The notes beneath the pieces were generated by a model. It made no database searches and had not been told where the DNA came from. It saw only the letters and a program-made list of their open reading frames with translations. 64,000 bases of DNA. Source: Paratinospora sagittata. Lineage: Eukaryota; Streptophyta; Magnoliopsida; Ranunculales; Menispermaceae. The stretch is taken from NCBI GenBank assembly GCA_035771175.1, contig CM069606.1, positions 29,221,816 to 29,285,815 on the forward strand, written 5' to 3'. A program made the position numbers and the translations under genes. Position 1 is the first letter of the stretch, and every line of letters starts with the position of its first letter. Shown piece by piece: positions 22,219 to 34,409 of the stretch.

Positions 22219-24832
22219 TGTCACGACCCACTATTCGTGACGTCATGACCGACACAGAATCCCGGGGATATCTTCCCTCGATATCCCCGGCATCCCGGTC
22301 AACCTTCTAATAACACACTATAATCACAATATTCAACATTAAAACACATGGACAATAATAGATCATCAATGTGAAAGCATACCCAAATGAGAACCATAAT
22401 TTTTTTTTCTTCCCAAGTCCATAATGTTCAAAATATACAAAATCTTACTTAACCGTAAATTACAACCCATCTATGTGTTAAGTATAAGCATTAGGTGTTA
22501 CATAGTACAATTTATCAAAATAATTGCGAAAAAGTACTAAACACCTACGTCACAAAAGTGTAGGAAAAATGCCTGCAGCTAAGCTTTTCCCTTCCCCTTC
22601 CTATCCGAACCTGAAAGGATAAGAGTGAAGAGTGAGCTACAACAAGCTCGATGAATGTTTTCTACAAGTGGCAACATATATATGCATTTATGTAAAACAT
22701 TGCAAGATCATTAAAACCATTTAAATATCATGGATACAAATAAGATTACATACATGCTCAATATAATGCACCATGTCATATACAAGACAATGCATATCAT
22801 TTACAAACATGCTCATGCAATCCTAACACCTCCTGAGTAAGAATCAGTACAAGGGACTGAGTGCGCGACACTCATCGCCCGATCGACTTCTTACCCGTAT
22901 TCTATTAGAATTCCTAGGATTGTATGAACCATAGGATTCGCCCACTAAAACAAGTACCATGCCTAGACGAATCCTAACATACACAACCAAGAGAAATCCT
23001 CTGCCAGGTCCACAATTAGGGATCACCACTAGACTTACGAGATTCCCAAAAGAAAATCCCAACTAGGAGACTCTACACAATTGCTAACCCTATTAGACTA
23101 TGCTGAAATACATTTCATGAGACATTAAATCATGCATACTACAATAGATAAGCATTTAAAACACATTTCTATACTACAATGCCACATATAGAAACCAACA
23201 AGTAAAGAAACACTCACAACTTGATTGGCTAGACTTAGCCAATCCAATTTCCAACCACAAGAGAAGCACTAAAATGCCACAATCACCCAAATGCACCTCA
23301 ATCCCCAATTGGCCTATTTGGTTTACTTAGATCAACCAAAACCCCTGCATGAAACATGATTTATACATTACTGAAAATCTGTCCACTAGTGTGCCAAACA
23401 ACCATGATCAAACCCAATTCCATAGCCAATTAAGATTCTAAAATGATTATACACATGAGTCAATCCCATATTGGTCAATTCAACCATTTAAAATCAAATG
23501 CAACCATACATAACCAAATTGAATGCAATAGGTTGATCCCCATGATCCAACCACTATAATACAAGGCATTCAATCATAATTAAGGTGAATTAGACTATTT
23601 ATCAAGTCAATTTCATCAATTGACTAAGTCTAAGTCAAAATCTCCAAATTTGGGTAAATCCCCAAATTCATTGAAATTTCTCAAATTACATGGCCTAGGC
23701 CAAAATTACATTACACTAGGGTTATCCACTAATCAAAACCAGTAAATTGGACTACTATACAACAACATTTACCCATGTATTCAACATAAATCACATGCAA
23801 ATTAAATAGGAAACCCTAAGTCCAAAAGCCTAGTTTAGGTCAAATACCTATAACCTTACCAGTTTCTTGTTAGAAATTGGGGGTTTCACCATTTATGGAC
23901 TCCCAACATCCTCTAAATTAACATATCTCAAATGCAAGACCTAATTCCAAAATGTATTTTCCACCACCCTCCTTAAATTCCGGGATTCATGAGTGGAAAA
24001 CACCCATTAGGTCAAAGCAAGCTTGCATGTATGAATGAAAGTGATAAAAGGAAGAAAAATGAGAAAGAATGAGGAAGAAATGATTACCTTGAGAATTCTT
24101 GAGCAAGAATGCACTCAAAACCCCAACTTTTCCCTTCCTTTTCTCCTCTCCCCTTCCTTTCCTCTTCTCCAAGCTCCTTAGCCTCTTTTGGAAGTGAAAA
24201 ATGAGAGAAATCACATCTCAATGGCTTATATAGAGGTTAAGTGGCATTTTGGGCCCACACTTTAAAAAGAAAATACTCAAATAAAAGAAACAGTTTTCCT
24301 ACTGCAATTACATGCACTTAGATAATTAGTTTCTTGCAAATTACTCACTAATTTAACATGTTAACCATTCAAAAGTTTTATGAGTCCGTTAACAACGTCG
24401 TGGAAAACTTTCAGCGCAATCCAACGGTGGGATTTCGAGATCCAACCGTTTGATCAGAACTGCGCAAGAAAATTCGTAATCCGTGAAATAGTGTTTGGAG
24501 TCTTATATTTCACAGTAGAAAACTCTGATCAAGATCTGACAAAATTTCAGCTCAATCGGCCCACGGATCTAGGAGATCAAGCCATTGATGTAATCAGTGA
24601 CATAAATTTCTTCCTCTATGGAGCGAGTTTCATTGATCCAAAACACCATTTTTGACATGTTTCGACGTCGAACGGGTCTCCGATTATTCTGAAACTTTAC
24701 GCACACATTAAAAAACTTAAAAGCATGAAAAAACACTCAAACCAACATGCGTTGAGCATCAAATATGTATACGCATTCGTATACGGGTAATTTACGGGTC
24801 AAAATGACGTCATCCTAAGGTACGAGCATTAT
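22219..24832 (+). mobile_element. Solo Gypsy-type LTR (long form)
   Basis: Starts TGTCACGACCCACTATTCG like 14,458-15,510 and shares both ends with it; the middle ~1.57 kb (about 22,830-24,410) is missing from the short copy. Flanks are AAGAG (22,214-22,218) and TAGAG (24,833-24,837), a 5-bp target duplication with one change. Coding-like sequence of the host ORF resumes after it. It contains a TATA-like GGCTTATATAGAGG at about 24,223. The ORFs inside have no recognised family. Confidence 0.8.
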
Positions 24833-24885
24833 TAGAGGATGAAGGCGTAAGATCTGATAGTAATGAGTAGAGTGGCTTGAGTCAT
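24833..24885 (+). pseudogene. Last codons of the split antisense ORF
   Basis: Acidic codons (GAGGATGAAGGC...) continue the frame that ends at 22,218 and reach a TAG at about 24,868. The AT-rich sequence after it looks like a 3' untranslated region. Confidence 0.4.
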
Positions 24886-25098
24886 GCCCTTTGTATTTAT
24901 TTTCTTTTTATTTTGCGAGGGTTTTTTCTTGTAAACAGGACCTTCTAAAGTAAATCTTTGTGTACATGTAATGACATTTTGAGTTAGCTCTTCTATGATG
25001 TTGACCTTCTTTTACTCGTGATTGTGTGATGGCTCTTCCACTTCCTCTTGTTTGAGTGGCTTTTTCGTGCTGCGTTCGCATCCCTTGTTGTTTGATGT

Positions 25099-25313
25099 GT
25101 GTATGGTTTATGTTGGGTCAGTGGCCTTTGTTGGTCAGTACGTGTACAACTCACGTTTGGCCTACGACCTTTGCTATTTGTTATGTGTACAACTCATATT
25201 GGGCCTGTGGCCTTTGCTATTTGGTATGTGTACAACTCATATTGGGTCTGTGGCCTTTGCTATTTGGTATGTGTACAACTCATGTTCATCACACTTGTAG
25301 CTCATCCGTTGTT
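25099..25313 (+). repeat. 43-bp minisatellite, four copies
   Basis: GTGTACAACTCA begins repeat units at 25,142, 25,185, 25,228 and 25,271, exactly 43 bp apart; each includes GTGGCCTTTGCTATTTGGTA. Long ORFs in all three frames here follow from the repeat. Confidence 0.92.
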
Positions 25314-25379
25314 TTTATCATAACGGGGAAGAATTTTATTCACATTATAGTTCATTGAAAGTACATTTTCAAATGTTCC

Positions 25380-26296
25380 ATACTTTATGGCTTTGGCAGT
25401 CTTCTTCTGCCCACTTCCTTGAGTTCGTATGATCCTAGTTGCTCGATTCTTGTTATGAAATATGGATCTTCTCAATTTGGGTCGAGCAGGCCTGAGTTAT
25501 TTTCATGTTGCCCGAGTAGAACCTTCTTGAGCACTCAATAGCCTTTTATGATGCATCTAACTCATACTCCCAAGTCATAAGTTTTTTTCATTCGTTGTCG
25601 ATATGCATCTCTTCGCAATTAAGCGTCGTCCTGCTTCTTTTCTAAAAAAGCTAAGTGTAGTCGTGCTTCCGTCTTGTTCCCTTCAGGGTTGTAACCGAGG
25701 ACCCTAAAGGTTGGGTAGCTAATTTCTACAGGGAGCATAACCTTCATGCCGAAGGTTAGAGAGAAGGAAGTTTCTCTAGTTGCATATCGAGGGGTAGTAC
25801 GATAGGCCCATAAGACTTAGGGAAGTTCTTTTGATCAGGCCCCCTTTCTTTCATTGAGTCAGGTTTTCAAACCGTGTTCCAAGATCTTGTTTACCGCTTC
25901 AACTTGCCCGTTAGGTTGGGAGTGCGCTAGATTTGAAAAGTGATGTTTGATGCCCAATTGGTCTCAAAACTCCCGAAACCTTTTGTTGTCGAATTGTCGG
26001 ATATAATAGCATTTGGGATGTCGAATTGGCCCACTATGTTCTTCCATATGAATGTAGTTGTCTTTTGTTCAGTGATGTGAGCAAATGGCTTGACTTGAGC
26101 CCACTTGGTGAAGTAGTCAACAGCCACGATCGCGAACTTCATCTGACCTTTCCCGGTGGGTAGTGGCCCCATAAGGTCTATTTTGCATTGGGCGAAAGGT
26201 TATGGGCCGGTGAGCGATGCCAAGTATTCAGGTGGCTGGTGCGGGACTCATGCGTATTTCTAGCACTTAACGCAGCGTCGAGTATATTCTTCCATG
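25380..26296 (-). pseudogene. Gypsy (Tat/Ogre-like) integrase, core and C-terminal part
   Basis: The minus-strand frame 25,927-26,172 reads MGPLPTGKGQMKFAIVAVDY, followed by FTKWAQVKPFAHITEQKTTT and PNAIISDN, the first and second catalytic Asp regions. Past a frameshift the frame goes on with NGQVEAVNKILEHGLKT (third region with Glu) and [10 protein letters not shown], and with [10 protein letters not shown] toward 25,450. Several stops. The wording is characteristic of the Tat lineage. The zinc-binding segment just upstream (CVKC-like, about 26,250) is cut by a solo LTR at 26,297. Confidence 0.85.
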
Positions 26297-28290
26297 TGTT
26301 AATCGAATTTCCCTCACGACCTAGATAAGAAAAGATATTTTGATGATTACAAATCACATTCTGATTATGATAATATTATATGCATTGCACATCTAATTTT
26401 ACATGAAGATTCACCTGAAGACTCGATGATGCATGGTGAAAAAGCTATCAAGATCAAACTGAAGACCATGATCATTCGAAGACATATCTTTGTGTTATTA
26501 GATTGTGTTTAGGTTGTAGAATCTTTTTTATCATATGATTCAGCAAATATGCATGATTGCACGGTTTAATCGATTCGATTTTGAAGTATTTTTCGTTGAT
26601 TTTATCAATCACTCACAATGAATTTTCAATGATTGATTTAATTAAAATATACCGAGTGTTTAATCATGTTTAATCGAGCTTTAAAAGTTAAAAAATATCA
26701 AAACTGTTTTAGGTGTCTATCAGGACATTGATGCATTGATCAGAACGCTAATGTCTTAGCAGTGCCCTTCTGTACTTGATAAGTTAGGACGCTGATGACA
26801 CATTAGGACGTTGATTAGATTCTAGGTTGACAATGTTCATATCTATCAGGACGCTTACGTGTTCAGTAGCACCCTCGTTGATTCAACCAAATGAACTTAT
26901 TAGGACGTTGATTGAATATCAAGAAGTTGATTGAACTTAAATGTTTTAACCATCGGGATGCTTACGGTACAGTAGCGCCCTTATGATATTTTGTTCTAAA
27001 ACCATTAGCACACTAATCGCTTTCTAAGTTTTAAATGTTTTTAAACATATCATGATGTTGATTGATTATCAGCGCACTCATCGTTTTCTTATATCTTAAG
27101 TCCTTTTGACATTAGGACGCTTACGTTTCAGTAGCGCCCTTACGGTTCTAAATGTCTTAAGTAAGTCAGAACGCTTACGTTCCAGTAGCGCCCTCATTTC
27201 ATAGTTCAGTAGGATGCTCACATTGTAAGAGTGCCCTCAAGGAACAAAACGACAAAAGTTGGCTTTACACGTAAGGATGTTAATTAACTATCATGACGCT
27301 AATCCAACACTGTCAAAAAGTTGTTAATTGTACACTTTTTCAGTTTAACTTTTTATGAACTTTTTGAACCTTTTAAGAACGTTTCAAAACATTATCAGAA
27401 CATTCTATTCTCATGAATATTCAAAAGATTCAGGTGTTGTTGCCGTGATTGCACAAACTAAATCAATATTTTTTAAGAAAGAATGTATCCGTTGATTTGA
27501 AATAACTTTGTGCACCAAAACATTCTTGAAAAAGTTCAAGTTCAAGTGCCATTTTGATCTCTTTATATATATGTTGTTTTAGAGTAGTTGAAGATACATA
27601 ACAAAAATGAGAAAACTGTAAACCTATTTTCAAAATCCTTAACAATTCTTACTTGTGCAAATACTCTTGAAAGTTATACTTCTATTTGCTGCATAAACTC
27701 TTGATACTTTGAAATACTTGAAATCTTTTGGATTTGTCGATCTTCATTCAATATCTTTTCAAAATCCATTGAAGAAGAATGAAACTTTTCGAACCTTTCA
27801 TTTCAGCTGAATCTATGGTAAGAGAAGGTTTAATCCAAAAGCTTTGTAAGTATCGCTTTGATTCTGAGTAAAGGGAATCATATCTCAATCTCATATTTCA
27901 ATTATTGGTGACTGGTCAGTCACTGGAATAGAGCAAGTGTTGCTCGAACTATCAAGGTTATTCTCAAGCCTGTGAAGTTGAGAAACTGTCAAGGTTGTTC
28001 TCAAGCCTGTAAAATTGAGAAGGTGTTACAACTTGATCTTCACCCGTAAGAAGACTGTTAGTGGAGTTTGGACAAAATCCTAACTGAGGAGGTTAGGTAG
28101 TGGATTTAGGCGCGGCCGAACCACTATAAATCTTGTGTGCATTGTTATTTAATTGCCTTCATCATTGCTATTGTGTTATCTTTGTCATATCTTGCTTAAC
28201 CTGCTTTCACTTCATTATTGTTTTAAAAGAAAGGTATAAACCTGCTAAGTGTCCAATTAACCCCCCCTCTCGAACACATTTGAGCCAACA
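26297..28290 (+). mobile_element. Solo LTR, Copia-like family S, copy 1; target duplication CCATG
   Basis: Starts TGTTAATCGAATTTCCC, ends GAGCCAACA, with perfect CCATG at 26,292-26,296 and 28,291-28,295. About 2.0 kb, no internal region. Order inside: ATTTTGATGATTACAAA near the start, repeats of the type AGGACGCTTACG ... CAGTAGCGCCCT from 26,720 to 27,240, TATA box (CTTTATATATATG, 27,561), CCTAACTGAGGAGGTTAGGTAGTGGA, and an end with CCAATTAACCCCCCCTCT. Copies 2-4 at 42,914, 45,583 and 58,706 share all of these. It splits the Tat integrase. Confidence 0.93.
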
Positions 28291-28680
28291 CCATGGCCTT
28301 TCGAATGGTTGGCCAATAGTACCCTTTCCTGATCACTTTTTGCCCCTGAACCCCAACACCTGTATGATTTCTGCATGTCTTCTCATAAATCTCTTCGATG
28401 ATGGCGTTTGAGGTTGGTAGGGCCACGCACCTGGGAAGGGGTAGGGTGAACCCTTTTTGAACAAATTTTCACCTTGAAGAGTGTATTGTGTAGCCTTGTG
28501 CTTGATCTTCCAGGTGTCAGCCTTGTCTACTGGAAGTTCGCCCTGTTTCGAGTACGTGACAATTGGGTCCATCCAGTTGCTTCCTCCTTTTACGGTGAAT
28601 GTCGCCTCGTTGATGTTTGTTAGTAAGGACGGTCTCTTCAAGAGTTCGATTGATACCAACTTTATGAGGTCGATGTATTG
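28291..28680 (-). pseudogene. Gypsy (Tat/Ogre-like) RNase H-integrase linker and zinc-binding region
   Basis: Minus-strand frames at 28,333-28,659 and 28,223-28,426 carry DPIVTYSKQGELPVDKADTW, LQGENLFKKG, then EEIYEKTCRNHTGV and QKVIRKGYYWPTIRKAM, the HHCC-type zinc-binding start of integrase. The frame shifts once. It continues at 26,296 after the solo LTR. The upstream side is cut at 28,680 by an LTR-like sequence. Confidence 0.85.
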
Positions 28681-29160
28681 ATCGTGAATATTTGTATCGC
28701 AAGTATACGATTGTCAAGTTGTAATAATCCCAAGGTGAGTTGGGTATCGTCCTTAGAGATAGTTAATTTAACTGTTAAAAATGCCCAAAACTATTATAAT
28801 CTTGATTTTATCTAGGTGATCAAACTGTGGTGAATTAATTGTTGAAAGAGTAAATTGAACCAAATCAAACAAAATTAAGTAAATCTAGTATAAACTGGAG
28901 AAAAATCAATGGATGGATAGTTCTAGGGATATGATTTCACTATATTTATCAATTATGAATTTCTAAAACATATGCATCACTGATTAATCCATTAATTTAT
29001 AAGTCAAGAATCCCAATTCATCTAATTCCCTCTCTCGAGTGATAAATTGAATTTGTAATCTTAAAGTATTAGTTTCACTCTCCCGAGTCATAAAACCAAC
29101 ACAATAGAAAATTCCTTAAGATCTATGATTCTTTTTAGCAACTTCATAGGAATTAATGGG
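28681..29160 (+). mobile_element. LTR-like fragment starting TGATCGTGAATATTTGTATC
   Basis: The opening (TATCGCAAGTATACG ... TTGTAATAATCCCAAG ... GGGTATCGTCC) is a common start of plant LTRs, and CTCTCCCGAGTCATAAAACC fits the same type. The far end and any target duplication were not found. It truncates the Tat pol. Confidence 0.5.
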
Positions 29161-29542
29161 TTTCCTCTTCTCTCCAGTTGGATCACCTCACTCCAGACCT
29201 GTAATGGTGGTAACACCAGGTGATGCCACCAAAACAACTCTGATGCCTAAGTTAGATAATGTAGAAGAACAATAGAAAAGTAGAGAAGTGGAGCTTAGAG
29301 CATACCTATTTTGAAGAATGAGTCCCCTTTTTATAGTTGAGGGGGGGGGTAGCTCTACCATTTAATGTAGTGTTCCATCAGTGGGAGCGATTTGCACCTT
29401 TCCTCATCAGGAGGCGAGTCGTAGTTCTATGTCTCGAGATCTATTCTGTCCAGTGTCCAAGTTGCGATCCACATGCAAAGATGGGTCCTTGTGATACGAG
29501 AGTATGTCTAAACCATGAAAATCACAGGTTTATGATAATGGA
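29161..29542 (-). mobile_element. Probable Tat-type LTR fragment, minus orientation
   Basis: On the minus strand an AACTATAAAAAGGGG TATA box (about 29,326-29,340) is followed by an untranslated leader and GGCATCAGAGTTG, then GGTGGCATCACCTGGTG, as in Tat/Ogre-type LTRs. It may be the 5' LTR of the pol remains at 25,380-28,680; the intervening gag and RT are missing. Confidence 0.4.
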
Positions 29543-32419
29543 TGTAACTCCCTAGAAATCATTTCATCTAGCCCATAGCCCATTTGCATTTTGCCCAAAC
29601 TTTATGTGATTGCCTTGATGTGTATGTTTGTCTGTTTGATGTTTGATGTGTGATTATTGCTTATAAAAAAAACATTATTAATGGTGGTGGTGTTATTATA
29701 AAAAGTATTATTGGTGGTGTTATTATTTTTATTAATATCATTGCCATATTAATACTATTGTGGGTGGTTTGTTGGAGAAGCTACATTTAAGTAACTTATT
29801 GAACAAGTTATCATCTTGACTTGTAACTTGTTGAAAATACCACATTAAATGCTCTCATTTAATGCACCTTTTGATATATGAGAAAGTTGTACTTCAACAC
29901 ATGGTTAATATGACAATTATATTGGAATGTGTTGTGTATACGTGTTGATTCTATGATAACTTTATGTTGGGCGTGTCAAATGGACCTGGGGATATTAAAA
30001 ATGAGTTTGGAACACATTTTTACATAGAAATCGACTGGTCATACGCGAAATTCCGATGAGTTTTGAGCTCGTAGTAAAGAAATGAAGTTTAGATGTTCTT
30101 GGTGGGAGAGTAGCGCGCTCCTCCTCACTTTTCTAAGCATGTTTTTTTTTTGTGAAAAAAGGCCAATTTTCAGCACTTTAAAAGGGAGAAAAGTTGCTAC
30201 TTTTCCCATATGAGTTAGAAACGAATTGGAGAGGGAAGAAAGGAGGAAAACTAGGGTTTCCAAGGGGAATCTTCACCATTTACACCCTAAGGTAAGTGTT
30301 TTTCTCCATTTCTTTTCATGAAATCACCATTTAAGGTGAGGGTAAGCTTTCTAACAGTGTAGTTTTCTCCATGGGTCACGGTTTTGGGTGTTCCCATACT
30401 TGGGTTTTGATGTCTTGAGCTTGGAATGGGTGTGAAATGATAGAAATAAGGTCTCTTGACCTAGATCTACACCCAATGTGCATTTTTCAAGCACTTCACC
30501 ACGTTTTTGGTGGTGCATGGGGTTAAGGTTTTGTTGGAAACCCTTAGGACCGAAATGTATGCTAGAGATTTGGTTTCCTAGGTTGATTTGGAACCCAATG
30601 GTGGAATTTTCCCTAATTTCTAGCAAGAAATTAGTGGGGTTGTGTGTATTGGCCCTAAATCTAGAAAGTGAACTTAGGGTCTTCCATTTGACTTCATGTC
30701 AACTATATTAAATAAATGGCTCATTCTACATGAATGATGGTGGAATTTAGTGATTATGCATGTTGAAAGCCCTATGTGTAGTGTAAAATTGGATTAGGTC
30801 ATAATTTTGGGACTTTGCCAAAGTTGGGGCTTTTGATCAAATTGACGTGGAATTTGTCTAATTGGACCCAAATTGAATTAAATTATGGGTTTATGATGGT
30901 TAGACTTATGTTGGAATTGAATGAGTTAGTTCAATTTGACCTTATGCCCTATTGTAGAGATTTTTTCCAAATTGGGGCATATGCTATGTATTGGCTTAAA
31001 TTGGGGATTTGTGTTATTTATGATCAATCTTTCATGGTTTGAATGTTGAATGGTGCATTGACTTTGATAACCATGAATAGACCTAGACGAAGTATTTGTC
31101 TTAGGTTTTGAAATTGGGTTTTACATGTGATTTGAGGTGTTGGTTAATGGATGAACCAATTGGACTATGTTGGGGATTATTAATCATGGTATGATTCAGA
31201 TTCATTTGGCTATGTTGGGAAGTTGGGTATGAATCTTATGTGTTGATTATGAGGTTGGACATGATAATTGATGTATGTGCATGTGTTTATGGTTTACAGG
31301 ATCTTGATTTGGAATTGGTGTTGATCCGTGTGTGGATAGCATAACTTGTGTGGCTTGGTTGTGAATAATTGTTCCTTATGATTATAACTTGTGTCATCAT
31401 ATTAAATTATACTTGTATGTTGAAAGTCACGAAATATTATTATGAAAATGCATGTGTTTAATGTGTTTTGAAATGACATGCATTGAGAACTCTAGAAGGC
31501 TTTGGATGTTCCAAGTTAAGTTCCTTAGATGTTGAATACCTAGGAGGCTTGTGCATGTTGCCAAGCTAACTCCTCTAGAGGTAAAATTGAATGAAATTGA
31601 CATACCCCGCCAGGGAGGATCATTTCACTTATGATAGAGTGAATGATCTCTATGTCAGTTGTATCCCAATAAGGGAGGGCCATGTTGGTCTCTACAGTAG
31701 GAAAATGATGTGGTAAAGTAGATGGTTTTAAAATAAATAAAAAAGGTTGAATGCTTATTTTATTATGTCTTATGTTTCACATATTTATGAGCAATATTTC
31801 ATGCATGCATATATATTTGTTTTTATTGATGTATAATTGATGACATAAATGAACATTATTCACTGGGCATAGTTGGCTCACCCTCTCACTCTCTTTTCAG
31901 GTCTTACAGATAAGGGCAAAGACACTGCATTTGCTTGAGGACTTAGCCACAACAAAGCTAGGGGCGTCTTGATGTGAGTCTAGGACTCTTGTGTATGGTT
32001 GAATGTCCTTTATTACATATGTATATGTTTTGTTAATTTTTGGTACATATGTAAGTAACATCACATGTTAAACCTAGATGGTGAGGAGTTTTTGTGTAAT
32101 TGTTGTAATTATGGCCTTATGCCTTGGATTTGATGATGATGAGTCTGGGTATGTCGGCTTGGGCTATTTTAGTTTATTTTAGAGACTATGTTGATCATTG
32201 TATGCTTATTGGAAGATCACGATTATTTTGATTCACGGGGATGTTTATGATGATAATAGAACTGTTAAGTCTATCAGGTTGATGTTAAAAAAAAAAAACA
32301 TGGGACTCTATGGAGAGTCTGGTTGAGGCTTGTAGGGTCTCGATCATCCCATGAGATGATTTGGGATGGTCATGGATGCCTAAGTCAGGCGTCCCGCCTC
32401 GGCATTCCGCACGGTTACA
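29543..32419 (+). mobile_element. Gypsy-like LTR, about 2.9 kb, ends approximate
   Basis: Starts TGTAACTCCCTAG and ends CGCACGGTTACA, an imperfect inverted pair, as in chromovirus-type LTRs. It contains the usual GGCTCACCCTCTCACTC and TTTTTCAGGTC-like segment near 31,875-31,903. No target duplication was found (ATGGA against ATTTT), so it could be half of a rearranged element. No ORF inside has a recognised family. Confidence 0.5.
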
Positions 32420-32520
32420 ATTTTTACTGCCAAATTAGCACTTCCCTTAACAAAAACTCTGTCACGTCAGCTTCTCCTTGCGGACCTCGTTTGGAAAAAG
32501 TGCTTTCATGCAAAGGAGAA

Positions 32521-33967
32521 GGGTTTTTGACTTGATTGCCCTTAAAAAATAAAAAAATTTCACAAATGCCATCCAAACATAAATATTAACTGTTTTGCCC
32601 TAGTTTTACTATTCATTGCCCAGTCAGCCGACACACAGGCGCCACCCGGGCGGTGGAGCTGGAGTTGTGAGGAAGGCGTCTTTCTCAGTCATTTTTTTGT
32701 ACAAAAAACGCCTTCCCTATAAAAAAAATAAATTTTGTTTTAAGGGAAGACGTCTTTTAGAAAGAGGTCTTCCCTATCAAAAAAAAAATTGTTTTAAGGA
32801 AAGACGTCTTTTAGGAAGACACCTTCCCTTTAATTTTTTTTTTCTTTTTAAATGAAGGCGTCTTTTAAAAAGACGTTTTTGCTAAACTTAACCTGACAAA
32901 TACCCCACCCGCGACCCCACCCTCTCCGACTACCCTACCCCACACTCACTCCTCTCTCTGAAACTCCTTCGACCGTCGCCGCCGTATCGCCATAGCCGTC
33001 GCCGTCGCCGTCGTCGGCAGCCTCTCGCTCTCTTCTTGATAGCGGCGCCATTCCGTGCAAGATATGCTTGTGTCGTCGCCATTCTCGAGGCCATTCCCTT
33101 TCTCTTTCTGCAACTTCTTCCTCCGTGTCGTCACCGTCGTCAGAAACCTCTCTCGCCCTCCTCGCTGTCTCCTTCGAGCGACTGCTCGTGCTCTCCCTCC
33201 ATCTCAATGCCATTCCCTCTCTCTCTCTCTCCTTCCTCGCTGTGTCGACCTCTCGTTTTCTTCTTGCGAGCGACGCCATTCCCTAGCTTGTTACAACACT
33301 TCCATCAAATTATTTTATTTGATTGGGTAGGTTTTTTTTTATATATTTTATGGTTATTATAACTTATAAATAATATTTTTGTTTTGATGAGTTGTATAAA
33401 TTATTTAGATCAAATGACTAATTTGATTTTATTTCTCACGTATATTGTAGACGTTTGGTGTCGACATCAAAGTAGGCAGCATTACGAAGACCTCTCCGGT
33501 GAGAATCAGATATATAATAATTTAATTTGTTATTTAGATTATTTTATTAGCAATTACTCAAGTTAAAAAAACCACGTGGTCCCTCTCAATTGATACAAGT
33601 ACAAAAAAAAATATCTAAGAAAGGCGTCTTTTTAAAAGACGCATTCCTTATATAATTTTTTTATATTTATAGAAGACACCTTCTATAGAAAAAAAAAATT
33701 ATAGGGAAGGCGTCTTTTAGAAAGACGCCTTCCCTTAAAACAATTTTTTTTTGATAGGGAAGACATTTTTTTGCCTTCCCTACATAAAAGACGCTTTTCT
33801 CACAACTCCAGCTTCACCTCCACCTCCACCTTCACCGTCCGCGTGGCGCCTGTGTGTTGACTGACTTGGCGATAAATAGTAAAATTAGGGTAAAACAGTC
33901 AATATTTATGTTTGGATGACATTTATAAATTTTTTATATTTTTTAAGGACAATCAAGCCAAAAACCC
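32521..33967. mobile_element. MULE1: non-autonomous Mutator-like element, 9-bp target duplication
   Basis: The ends are GGGTTTTTGACTTGATTG and, inverted, GGGTTTTTGGCTTGATTG. Flanks are AAAGGAGAA (32,512-32,520) and AAAGGAAAA (33,968-33,976): a 9-bp duplication with one change, typical of Mutator superfamily elements. Terminal repeats extend several hundred bases and include GGGAAGGCGTCTTTT / AAAAGACGCCTTCCC-like palindromes. The core (32,900-33,300) is GC-rich with pyrimidine-rich repeats of CTCTC and GCCATTCC; no transposase. The left inner side (ATACCCCACCCGCGA, CACACTCACTC, CTCCTCTCTCTGAAA) matches the right inner side of MULE2, so they are one family. Confidence 0.9.
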
Positions 33968-33976
33968 AAAGGAAAA

Positions 33977-34409
33977 GCTGCGCGCCAAAGAGGGGACTTG
34001 TGTCCGTGACGTGATCTTTGGCCTTTTGGGTGGAGCTCAACGTGCTCCCTTCCGCGTTACGTCTTTTTGCTGTTGGAGAACCCCTGTATATTAATTCAGC
34101 TTTTTTTTTTTAATTTTTAATTTTTTTATATATATTTATTTATTTATTTTTCTGCTGCTGCAGGAGAAATCAGCAACGGTCGAAAAGCTCGTAAATCACT
34201 CCAACGTCCACTGAGAGTGCTCTCTCTACCTCTAACGTTCCAAAAACTTTAAGAATCTCCACCTTCTTCAATTCACACACTCCCCTCATCATTTTCACAA
34301 CTCCCAATTGAGTTCGACTCTTATTCAGAAATTTCCTTCCGTTTTGTATCGATTATTGATTCTTGAAAGAAAAAACAAAGAAAAAGAAAAGAATCAAATC
34401 ATCAAAATA
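33977..34409 (+). promoter_or_regulatory. Promoter and 5' leader of the microtubule-protein-like gene
   Basis: Between MULE1 and the start codon lie TGACGTGAT (34,005), a TATA-type run TTTTATATATATTTATTTA (34,124-34,142), CAGCAACGGTCG (34,171-34,182) holding AACGG, the core of mitosis-specific activator elements, and a CTCTCTACCTC-rich leader. The MULE ends only about 150 bp upstream of the TATA run. Assigning function to AACGG is inference; one short core can occur by chance. Confidence 0.5.

Noticed and set aside
32935..33362. Overlapping ORFs in the GC-rich core of MULE1
   Set aside because: Five frames are open at once because of pyrimidine-rich repeats; none has a recognised family, though a captured gene fragment cannot be excluded.
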